The notes beneath the pieces are model-generated. The model saw nothing but the letters and a program-made list of their open reading frames with translations, had not been told where the DNA came from and did no database searches. A stretch of 55,168 nucleotides of DNA from an uncultured Planctomycetia bacterium (GTDB lineage: Bacteria > Planctomycetota > Phycisphaerae > Phycisphaerales > SM1A02), in contig CALFOZ010000141.1 in assembly GCA_937919205.1 (NCBI GenBank), positions 1 to 55,168 on the forward strand, written 5' to 3'. Within the stretch, counting starts at the first letter, position 1. Each line of letters begins with the position of its first letter. This document shows positions 44,007 through 51,556 of this stretch, in pieces. A program made the position numbers and the translations under genes.

Positions 44007-44696
44007 ATGCCAACCTACGAATACATCTGCGACGCTTGCGCCAAGGAATACGAAAAGTTCCAGTCGATCATGTCCAAGCCTGATCGCGTCTGTCCCAGTT
44101 GCAAAGCGCGCAAAGTGCGCAGAAAAATTGGTATTGGCTCCGCGGTTATTTTTAAGGGCAGTGGATTTTATGAAACTGATTATCGCAGTGAGGGCTACAC
44201 CAAGGCCGCCGAGGCGGACCGGCAGTCTTCACAAAAAGCCTCACAAGAGGCTTCGGGCGCAAGCGCGGGAACAGGCGATTCAAAACCGACAGCGGCTGGA
44301 CCGGCGAAGTCGGATTCAAAGTCAGATTCAAAGTCGGGCGCAATAAGCGGCGCGGTTGGCGCAAGCAGTGATGGAAAATCAAGCGCGTCAACTTCAAATT
44401 CAAGCGGCGAATCTAGTGCATCAACCAAACGCGGCGCGGCTTCGGCCAGCGAATCTGGCGCATCAACTCAGGGCGGAAATTCCAACGCACATTCTGCTGG
44501 CGGAAATTCTGCTGGCGCCACAACAGGGTCAAATTCCGCGGCATCTGGCGTAAAATCATCATCCGCTTCCAGCGAAAGTTCTTCAAGCAATGCGCCGCGA
44601 TCCGCGGCTTCAAACAAACAACATATGGCTTCCAAAGCCGTGCATCCATCACGCGTTGGCCGCGGCAAAGGCAACTTGCGCCGCAAGAAAAAGTGA
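44007..44696 (+). CDS. FmdB-family zinc-ribbon protein with long Ser/Ala-rich tail
   Basis: 229 residues. Residues 1-55 are the FmdB-type zinc ribbon: MPTYEYICDAC, CPSCKARKVRRKI and the closing FKGSGFYETDY. The usual FmdB protein stops at about 70-110 residues; here about 150 residues of Ser/Ala/Gly/Lys/Thr-rich low-complexity sequence follow, ending in the basic patch RVGRGKGNLRRKKK. The tail is probably disordered and may bind nucleic acid through its basic end. The ATG at 44007 starts the ribbon; the frame opens at 43965. Position after grpE and before rnr may hint at an RNA- or stress-related role, which is inference only. Confidence 0.85.
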   Translation: MPTYEYICDACAKEYEKFQSIMSKPDRVCPSCKARKVRRKIGIGSAVIFKGSGFYETDYRSEGYTKAAEADRQSSQKASQEASGASAGTGDSKPTAAGPAKSDSKSDSKSGAISGAVGASSDGKSSASTSNSSGESSASTKRGAASASESGASTQGGNSNAHSAGGNSAGATTGSNSAASGVKSSSASSESSSSNAPRSAASNKQHMASKAVHPSRVGRGKGNLRRKKK

Positions 44697-44725
44697 CCGC
44701 GCTGACAACGCCGCTCGCAACCACG

Positions 44726-44795
44726 CCCACCATTACCCCACTCACAACCTCAATCATCATCACACTCACACCCCTCATCCACAAACCATTTCACA
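44726..44795 (+). promoter_or_regulatory. 70-nt stretch without any G in the leader of rnr
   Basis: Between 44726 and 44795 the plus strand has no G at all and consists of C, A and T. It ends 14 bp before the rnr ATG at 44810, and no Shine-Dalgarno sequence follows it. An RNA of this composition cannot form ordinary stems, so the leader would be single-stranded up to the start codon. Confidence 0.75.
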
Positions 44796-44809
44796 GATAG
44801 ACTCATCCA

Positions 44810-47239
44810 ATGCCACGCAGATTTACTGACCGAATTATTCAACACCTGTCCCATGACGGCGAACGCGCCCTTGAAGCCGATGTGGTTGCGCACCGCTTGC
44901 GCATTGATGACAACGAGCGCGTGGCGTTTCACAAAGCCGTGACCTTGCTCACCGAAGATGGTCGCATTGAACTTGACGCCAAGGGTCGTCTGCGCCTTCC
45001 AACCCATGAGGATGAAATTTGCGGACGCCTGTTTGTCACGCAGAAAGGCCATGGATTTGTGCGGCCAGACCGCATCACGCGCGATGGCGATTTATTTCTG
45101 CCCGCGGGAAATCTGGGCGACGCCATGAGTGGCGATCGCGTTCGTTGCTCGGTCAGCCGCAAGCAACGCGGCTGGACTCCGCCTGTTCGCGGCGGCGCCA
45201 GCGACTCTGGAATGACGGGCCGCGTGATTGAAGTGATCGAACGCGGTCGCACGCGCTTCACTGGAACTTTGGTGCAAGAAGGCAAGCGATGGATTGTGCA
45301 ACCCGATGGCAAAGCGTTTCGCGGCGAGCCCATCATGGTGCGCGATCCGCACGCCAAAGATGCCAAGGCCGGCGACAAGGTCACGCTTGATCTTGTGCGC
45401 TTTCCATCCGAAGGCGTGTATGCCGAAGGCGCGATTGTTGAAGTGCTTGGCATTGCCGGTCAGCCCGCCGTTGAAACCGCCGCGGTCATGCACACATATC
45501 AATTGCGCGAAGGCTTCAGTGAAAAAGTTTCTTCGGAAGCGGCGCTTGCCGCAATTTCTTTCGAGGGCGAAAGTTCTGGTCCGTGGGATAGGACTGAGCG
45601 ACTGGACCTTACAAAAACTTTGACGTGGACCATTGATCCACCCGACGCGCGCGATTATGACGACGCCTGCTCGGTCAGTTTCGATCCCACCAACAGCACC
45701 TTTGAACTGATGGTGCACATCGCCGACGTCAGCCACTTTGTCACGCAAGGATCCGAGCTTGATCAAGAGGCCGCCGCCCGCGGAAACAGCACGTATTTGC
45801 CGCGTCGCGTGGTGCCCATGCTTCCTGAAACTCTTTCCAACGGCGTGTGTAGTTTGCAAGAGGGCGTTCCGCGATTTTGCAAAACTTCCATCATGCGATT
45901 TGATTCGCGCGGCAAACCGCTTGAGTCGCGCTTTGCCAGCACCGTGATTCAAAGTTCCAAGCGCCTCACTTATTTAGAGGCGCAACATCTCATCGATGGC
46001 CGCACCGAAGAAGCCAAGACGTACGCGCGCAACATCACGGAACCAACTGACGCGCTTGTGGCCAATCTTCGCCTGGCCGATCAGCTTGCAAAAATTCTGA
46101 AGAAGCGCCGCGTTGCGCAAGGCCAACTTGTTCTTGATCTTCCAGTTTCAGTTTTGGTTTTTGACGAGGCCGGCCATGTGATTGACGCTGTTCCAGAAGA
46201 CAACGCCTTCACACACACGCTGATTGAAATGTTCATGGTCGAGGCCAACGAATCCGTGGCGCGCCTATTCGCTGAACTTTCTATTCCGCTTATTCGCCGC
46301 ATCCATCCGCCTCCAGCGTTTAAGACCATGGAGGAGTTGCGCACATTCGCGCGCAGTGTTGGCTTTCGCTTGCCCGATGAACCGGAGCGTGAGGATTTAC
46401 TCACACTGCTGGAGAAAACCCGCGGCACCGATTCCGCGCGCGCCGTTCACATGGCGGTGCTCAAGACGCTTTCCAAGGCCACGTATTCGCCAGCGCTGAT
46501 TGGCCATTACGCGCTGGCCAGCGAGCAATACACGCATTTCACAAGCCCAATTCGCCGCTATCCAGATTTGCTTGTGCACCGCGCGTTGCAAGCGTGGCTT
46601 GATCTTTCGTCCAATGGCACCAACCTGCCTGGCGGAAAAAAGTTCAAGGAATTTATTCACAAACTTGAAGGCGACACGCGTTGCTTGGGCGAGGTCGCGC
46701 TTGCGGAAGCCGGTCGACATTGTTCCGAAACAGAAGTGAACAGCGAAGGCGCCGAGCGCGATTTGCGCGCGTTCTTGGTGTTGCAATTCTTGAAGGAAAA
46801 CCATCTGAGCGACGAACTGGACGCGGTGGTGACCAACTTGGCCACGCAAGGCGTGTGGGTGAGCATCAATAGATATCTCGCCGATGGTTTGGTGAAATTC
46901 AACGCACTGCCTTCAAGCCGCGACCGCGCTGATCGCTGGTTGCTGAATGAGCGCACTGGCCGTTTGGTCAGCGCGCGCAGTGGCGCCACAATTGGTCTTG
47001 GCGATCCGGTGAAAGTGAAGATATTGTCGATCAATTTGGCCAGTCGCTCAATGGACCTTGCCATCACGCAACTTGGCCGCAAGAAAGATGCGACCGCTTC
47101 AAAAATCACCATGCAAGATGTTCAGCGCGCCGAGGGCGGTCGTGATTCGCGGCGCGATTTGTTCACGCGCGATGACGTTGCCAATGTGAAGGGACACAAG
47201 CGCGGATTCAAGCGTGGGCGGCGAAGTCAGCGGCCGTAA
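44810..47239 (+). CDS. rnr: Ribonuclease R
   Basis: 3'-5' exoribonuclease able to degrade structured RNA. 809 residues: N-terminal winged-helix part (1-70), two cold-shock domains (about 70-260, starting GRLFVTQKGHGFVRPDR), the RNB catalytic domain (about 270-620) with metal-binding Asps in DPPDARDYDDACSV, then HIADVSHFVTQGSELD and ASEQYTHFTSPIRRYPDLLVHR, and an S1 domain near 670-765. A basic tail (KGHKRGFKRGRRSQRP) closes the chain, as in true RNase R rather than RNase II. The start at 44810 has no Shine-Dalgarno; see the G-free leader. Confidence 0.95.
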   Translation: MPRRFTDRIIQHLSHDGERALEADVVAHRLRIDDNERVAFHKAVTLLTEDGRIELDAKGRLRLPTHEDEICGRLFVTQKGHGFVRPDRITRDGDLFLPAGNLGDAMSGDRVRCSVSRKQRGWTPPVRGGASDSGMTGRVIEVIERGRTRFTGTLVQEGKRWIVQPDGKAFRGEPIMVRDPHAKDAKAGDKVTLDLVRFPSEGVYAEGAIVEVLGIAGQPAVETAAVMHTYQLREGFSEKVSSEAALAAISFEGESSGPWDRTERLDLTKTLTWTIDPPDARDYDDACSVSFDPTNSTFELMVHIADVSHFVTQGSELDQEAAARGNSTYLPRRVVPMLPETLSNGVCSLQEGVPRFCKTSIMRFDSRGKPLESRFASTVIQSSKRLTYLEAQHLIDGRTEEAKTYARNITEPTDALVANLRLADQLAKILKKRRVAQGQLVLDLPVSVLVFDEAGHVIDAVPEDNAFTHTLIEMFMVEANESVARLFAELSIPLIRRIHPPPAFKTMEELRTFARSVGFRLPDEPEREDLLTLLEKTRGTDSARAVHMAVLKTLSKATYSPALIGHYALASEQYTHFTSPIRRYPDLLVHRALQAWLDLSSNGTNLPGGKKFKEFIHKLEGDTRCLGEVALAEAGRHCSETEVNSEGAERDLRAFLVLQFLKENHLSDELDAVVTNLATQGVWVSINRYLADGLVKFNALPSSRDRADRWLLNERTGRLVSARSGATIGLGDPVKVKILSINLASRSMDLAITQLGRKKDATASKITMQDVQRAEGGRDSRRDLFTRDDVANVKGHKRGFKRGRRSQRP

Positions 47240-47333
47240 CCCACTGATGCGTCTGATCACTCACCGTTGAATTGATTGATGGCGCGCGCGGACCCGTTTG
47301 AACACCACACGTTGGATTGATTCATGACACGCG

Positions 47334-47533
47334 AATGCGCTTGAAATCAGCGGCGCACTGCGGTTACAAATATTTTATTTCGGCGTTCACGCCGGCGTTT
47401 GACACGCGCCCATTTTTGCTGAAGGCGTGCTATTGAAATGCGTTTGAAATAAACGGCGCACTGCGGCTACAAATAATTCGTTTCGACGTTCACGCCGGCG
47501 TTGGACATGCGCCCATTTTTGCTGAAGGCGCGC
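47334..47533. repeat. Duplicated 97-bp element spaced at 103 bp, overlapping the 3' end of a hydrolase gene
   Basis: Unit 1 at 47334-47430 and unit 2 at 47437-47533 match closely over 97 bp, with scattered substitutions. Each contains the palindrome ACGCCGGCGT and a further GC-rich dyad (GCGCC...GGCGC) around the A-rich core AAAAATGGGCGC. Unit 2 supplies the last 14 codons and stop of the dienelactone hydrolase gene; unit 1 would give the same residue pattern (PSAKMGAC-TPA) but is outside the gene. Either the gene end was duplicated, or a short repeat element was inserted and then copied. Confidence 0.85.
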
Positions 47534-48266
47534 CGGATAATTTTTCTTGCAATGTCTCGTGTAAAAAATCTTCCATGGCCGCATAGGCGCGGCGGTTGGC
47601 CAACTCGCAAAATTGCATTCCATTGGCCGCTTCGGCGGCTTGTGGATTTGTGAACGCATGGCCGCGGTGGCCAAATGCTTCAAGCGTCCAATCACAACCA
47701 GCGGCGGTAAGTTCATTCGCCCATGCCACAACATCGGCGGGCTTGGCCATTGGATCATTCCAACCATGCAACGCCAAAATTTTTGTATGCAAAGGTTTTG
47801 CGCCGCCGGGAACGCCAACAGGCGCGCCAAGCAGACCATGAAAACTGACCGCGGCGCGAACGCCTTCAAGACCCGCGCGCGCCACATCCATAGCGCACAA
47901 ACCGCCAAAGCAAAAACCGATCGCGCCAATGCGGTGGCGATCCACTTGCGGATGATGTTGCAGTGTGTTCAAGGCACACTTGGCACGCGCCAACAACATG
48001 GCGCGGTCATTCATGAATGGTTGCATGAGCGCGTTATTTTCCTGCGCGGAATTTCCGCGCTGGCCCTTGCCATACATATCAACCGCAAAACCCACATAGC
48101 CAAGCGCCGCCAGTTTTTCCGCCTGCACGCGCGCGAAATCATCTTGACCGGCCCACGCGTGAAAAACCAACACTCCAGGACGCCGCGTTGTCACGGCACC
48201 GTCAAAAGCCGCGTAGCCCTCATATTCCATTTGCGAATCGGCGTACGAAATAAAATCTGTTTGCAT
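47490..48266 (-). CDS. Dienelactone hydrolase family protein
   Basis: 258 residues with an alpha/beta hydrolase fold. The nucleophile is Cys in GFCFGG, the acid Asp is in HGWNDPM and the His is in FGHRGHAFTNP, giving the Cys-Asp-His triad of the DLH family; the YVGFAVDMYGKGQRG loop is typical. There is no signal peptide. True substrates of such homologues vary and no aromatic-degradation genes are near, so the substrate is open. The last 14 residues (PSAKMGACPTPA in part) come from the 97-bp repeat and look like an added tail. It is divergent from the propeller protein at 48400. Confidence 0.88.
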   Translation of the reverse strand: MQTDFISYADSQMEYEGYAAFDGAVTTRRPGVLVFHAWAGQDDFARVQAEKLAALGYVGFAVDMYGKGQRGNSAQENNALMQPFMNDRAMLLARAKCALNTLQHHPQVDRHRIGAIGFCFGGLCAMDVARAGLEGVRAAVSFHGLLGAPVGVPGGAKPLHTKILALHGWNDPMAKPADVVAWANELTAAGCDWTLEAFGHRGHAFTNPQAAEAANGMQFCELANRRAYAAMEDFLHETLQEKLSGAPSAKMGACPTPA

Positions 48267-48399
48267 TTATTTCATATTAACGCAAGAAAAAAGGCAACAC
48301 ATTTTAAATACGCCCCGCTTCAACGATACGTTGCTCATGGATCAAGGACGAGCCGCGCGCGCGGCGCATAGATGCCGCGACACGGTTAAGGAGGTAGCC

Positions 48400-49863
48400 A
48401 TGGAAGGCTTCAGGGTCATTGTGAATTGCATTGTTGTTGGCGCATCCGCGCTGATTCCCGCGCAGTTCAACCACATTTCATATTTTGGCAACAACAACCT
48501 GGGCGGAGGAATCCCCATGGCACCGCTGGTTCATGGCGGCCCGGCGCCCACGGATATTTCCTCCGCCTTCATGCCAGACAGGCAATCACCGAGCGCGGTC
48601 ATGCCAACCACGCATATAGAGAGAGCGCGCGCCACACCTGCGTGGCGCTGGCAATCCACCATAGAACCGGATGCGAATAATTTCCAATGGAAGTTTGGCG
48701 CCGCGGTTTCAATCCATGAACGCAGTATTGCGATTGGTCCCGCGCGCGATTGGGATCTTTGCGTTGATCAAACCGGAGTTCGCACCTACACGCTAGCGGG
48801 TCGACAGTGGCTTTGCGATGGCGCAATTTCACATCCATCTGGCGATGTGCACGCGCAATTTGGAGTGTGTGTGGCTCTTAAAAATAAAATGCTGTTGATT
48901 GGTTCACCGCGCGATAGTGACGGTGCGTTTGAAACCGGCGCGGCGTTTCTATATATAAGAGTTGGCCAACGCTGGGATCTGCAAGCCACGCTGAAGCGAT
49001 CTGTTTGCAACGCCGCCGATCAATTTGGCGCGGCGATTGCCTGCGACGAGCACACGTTGGTGATTGGCGCGCCCAAAGCTGATGAAGGCGTGATCGACTC
49101 CGGCGCAGTTGAAGTTTTTGAGCGCGATCAAAATGGTTGGCGCAATGTGGCCACGTTGGTTTCCAATCCACCAAGAGCGGGCGCGTTGTTTGGATTGTCG
49201 GTGGCGCTTGATTCAGGCCGAATTATTGTTGGAGCGCCCGGCGACAAATCCGACGGAAACTTTTCAGGCCGCGCATTTATTTACACCCGCGGCGCAACAG
49301 GTTGGGTTCTGGATACGGAACTATCTTGCCCATCTGGAACGCGTGGATGGTTTGGAAGCGCTGTTGCCGGCGATCAAAGCCGTGTTCTGATTGGAGCGCC
49401 GCGCCTCGTTCGCCCAAATCAAACGGACCTTGATGCCAGGGGAATGGCATTTGAGTATCGACGTTCCAGCGATGGTTGGCACGTTGCGGCAACTATTATG
49501 CCTGCAAATGTGCGCGAAGCGGATTCGTTTGGCTGTTCTCTTGCGCTACATCAACATCATGCGGTGTTTGGCGCCAGTATTGATTCACTGGCGGGCCGAA
49601 TGTCTGGCGCCGCTTTCGCTGGCGTCAGAAATTCTCTTGATCAATGGTCGGTGGAAAGACTTGTGGCGCCCGATGCGGCGCCGGATCAACTTGCGGGCCA
49701 CATGGTGGGCATCTTTGGATCGCGAATTATTGTGGGGCGCATGGGAAATCCAGAGGAAGATCCCGCTCTAGGAGCCGTGTCCGTGTTTGTAATTGCCCCG
49801 CCTCGAATCGCTCAAGAAGATGGAAGCGACACTTCATCAACCCGAGTGCTTGTGAAACCATAA
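48400..49863 (+). CDS. Exported FG-GAP beta-propeller protein
   Basis: 487 residues. A signal peptide lies in residues 1-22. Seven FG-GAP-like repeats follow, one per propeller blade: FGAAVSIHERSIAIGPARD, FGVCVALKNKMLLIGSPRD, FGAAIACDEHTLVIGAPKA, FGLSVALDSGRIIVGAPGD, FGSAVAGDQSRVLIGAPR, FGCSLALHQHHAVFGAS and LAGHMVGIFGSRIIVG. Seven repeats fit a complete integrin-alpha-like propeller. The ATG at 48400 is set by AAGGAGG at 48388-48394, one of the strongest ribosome-binding sites in the window. Its 3' end overlaps the dihydrouridine synthase gene by 52 bp on the other strand. Confidence 0.85.
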   Translation: MEGFRVIVNCIVVGASALIPAQFNHISYFGNNNLGGGIPMAPLVHGGPAPTDISSAFMPDRQSPSAVMPTTHIERARATPAWRWQSTIEPDANNFQWKFGAAVSIHERSIAIGPARDWDLCVDQTGVRTYTLAGRQWLCDGAISHPSGDVHAQFGVCVALKNKMLLIGSPRDSDGAFETGAAFLYIRVGQRWDLQATLKRSVCNAADQFGAAIACDEHTLVIGAPKADEGVIDSGAVEVFERDQNGWRNVATLVSNPPRAGALFGLSVALDSGRIIVGAPGDKSDGNFSGRAFIYTRGATGWVLDTELSCPSGTRGWFGSAVAGDQSRVLIGAPRLVRPNQTDLDARGMAFEYRRSSDGWHVAATIMPANVREADSFGCSLALHQHHAVFGASIDSLAGRMSGAAFAGVRNSLDQWSVERLVAPDAAPDQLAGHMVGIFGSRIIVGRMGNPEEDPALGAVSVFVIAPPRIAQEDGSDTSSTRVLVKP

Positions 49864-50990
49864 AATTGCTCGATCACAACACGCCACTGCTCCATGGTTT
49901 CACACTGAATGAATCCATTCTTCACCTCATGTTGCTTGGGGTGATGCGCCGCGAACTTGATTCCAAATTTTCGCATTCGTCTGCCGGCGTTTCGCTCGCC
50001 ATGAATTGTTTCCGCGAACATGCAATGTTTCAGCAAAGCGTCTCGTTGCTCTTGAATTGTGGGCGCGCGCGGAGTGCGACCCGCCATTAAATCCCGGGCT
50101 TGCGTGAAAATCCAAGGATTGCCAATACAGCCGCGGGCCACGCTGACCGCGTTCACTCCACACACGCGCAACATGTGAAAAATATCCGCCGCACTCCAAA
50201 TATCGCCAGATCCCATGATGATTCGATCGGGACGCCGCGCCACAAGATCCGTGAGCACTTCCCATTTGGCGAAGCCTTGATATTTTTGCAGAACCGTGCG
50301 CGCGTGCACTACCGCCCAAGCGAAACCAATTTCATACGCGGCGTCGAACACGGTTTCAAAATTGCGCGCCATTTCAGAAGTGTCATCCCAAGCGCGCCGC
50401 ATCTTCACGGTGCACGGAATACTTGCGGGCACCGCGGCGCGAACCGCCTTCAAGACCGCGATGGCCTCTTGCGGATGCGCCAGAAAATGTCCGCCACGAT
50501 TCGACTTCTGAATTTTCTTCACGGGACACGCCAGATTCACATCGATCACGTCGTAGCCCATCTTCACCAAAATCAACGCGGCCTTGGCCATCTCATCGGG
50601 AAGCGTTCCCATCACTTGGCCCGCGATTGGATGATCATCCAAACCGGCGACGCGATTTTCTTCCACCTCGCCAAGCCCGCATTCACTGGCGATCAAATCC
50701 GGATCTTCCTTGCGCCTGCCTTTGCCGCCGTTAATCAGCGTGCGATCAAGCAACGCCTCCGTGATGCAAAACGGCGCACCGTGCTGGCGCGCGATCAAGC
50801 GCATGGCTCCATCGCTATAGCCCGCAAGTCCCGCCTGAAAAAACGGCGCATTAAAACCAGGAACCGTGGCGGAAATGCGCGGATCCAGTTGATAATTGCG
50901 CGCAACTTGCGCCGCTGATTCGAGCGAACCCCTAGGCGCATGATGCGCTGGATCTTCTGGTTCAAGTGAAACACTCACGCCGCCAAGCAT
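49812..50990 (-). CDS. tRNA-dihydrouridine synthase (Dus family)
   Basis: Reduces specific uridines in tRNA with FMN and NADPH. 392 residues: the TIM barrel starts PFFQAGLAGYSDGAMR after an unusual 45-residue N-terminal extension. QVMGTLPDEMAKAA, DVNLACPVKK with the conserved family cysteine, TVKMRRAWDD, VVHARTVLQKYQG, MGSGDIWSA and VARGCIGNPWIF (FMN phosphate) follow. After ACPVKK the usual glycine-rich step reads KSNRGGHFLAHP. The C-terminal helical part is the tRNA-binding domain. DusB-like by overall pattern, but the subfamily is not certain. The last 17 codons overlap the propeller gene tail to tail, and a lipoprotein gene starts 27 bp upstream on the other strand. Confidence 0.88.
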   Translation of the reverse strand: MLGGVSVSLEPEDPAHHAPRGSLESAAQVARNYQLDPRISATVPGFNAPFFQAGLAGYSDGAMRLIARQHGAPFCITEALLDRTLINGGKGRRKEDPDLIASECGLGEVEENRVAGLDDHPIAGQVMGTLPDEMAKAALILVKMGYDVIDVNLACPVKKIQKSNRGGHFLAHPQEAIAVLKAVRAAVPASIPCTVKMRRAWDDTSEMARNFETVFDAAYEIGFAWAVVHARTVLQKYQGFAKWEVLTDLVARRPDRIIMGSGDIWSAADIFHMLRVCGVNAVSVARGCIGNPWIFTQARDLMAGRTPRAPTIQEQRDALLKHCMFAETIHGERNAGRRMRKFGIKFAAHHPKQHEVKNGFIQCETMEQWRVVIEQFYGFTSTRVDEVSLPSS

Positions 50991-51017
50991 ATTCCAGCCG
51001 CTATCCTTTGCGATGTG

Positions 51018-51473
51018 ATGATTGAAACTTTTTTAGGAAAGTATCTCGGCTTCAGTTTGGTTCTTGTGGCCGCATGCGTGTTGCCAACCGCCTGCACCAT
51101 GGTTCCATATGAGCCGCAAAAAGCCACACGCCCCTACCCATTTGAACTGACCCAGGGCAGTATTGCGCAAATACAAGTTATTCCCGACGCAAGCTCATTG
51201 AAGATCATCAACGCCACGGCAGTGAACTACAAAGATTTTGATCTGTGGCTGAATCAACGCTATGTGGTGCGAATGCCGCAATTGCTGGCTGGTGAAACCG
51301 TGGAAGTTCCACTGGACTCCATGTGGGATCAAGCGGGCGGAACACCTTTTGCCGGCGGCTTGTTGCGATATTTTCAACCCACGCCTTTGGTGTTGGTGCA
51401 AATTCAAACCGACGACAAGTCGCCCTTGATTGGCTTGGTGGCAACATTGCCTGAATTGGTGCGCGAACGCTGA
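51018..51473 (+). CDS. Small lipoprotein, unknown
   Basis: 151 residues. An N-terminal hydrophobic segment ends in the lipobox LPTAC, predicting a lipid-anchored Cys near residue 26. The mature part is about 125 residues of mixed beta character, with landmarks IQVIPDASSLKIINATAVNY and WLNQRYVVRMPQLLAGETV; it looks like a single small immunoglobulin- or FixG-like beta-sandwich. No family named. The ATG at 51018 follows an in-frame GTG at 51015. Convergent with the oxidoreductase gene. Confidence 0.72.
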   Translation: MIETFLGKYLGFSLVLVAACVLPTACTMVPYEPQKATRPYPFELTQGSIAQIQVIPDASSLKIINATAVNYKDFDLWLNQRYVVRMPQLLAGETVEVPLDSMWDQAGGTPFAGGLLRYFQPTPLVLVQIQTDDKSPLIGLVATLPELVRER

Positions 51474-51556
51474 GCAGATTGCGCGCGGATTTAAATTTAA
51501 ACTAGTAAACACCGCCCAAGCGCTCAAGCGATCCGTGAACTTTATTTGCGAGCGCG

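Noticed and set aside
47387-47929. Alternative 180-residue minus-strand gene overlapping the dienelactone hydrolase
   Set aside because: It is out of frame with the intact hydrolase, Arg/Trp/Pro-rich and without motifs; its end matches only because it reads the other copy of the repeat.
51490-51501. 12-bp palindrome TTTAAATTTAAA downstream of the small lipoprotein gene
   Set aside because: Low-complexity A/T palindromes of this length arise easily by chance; no context supports a function.
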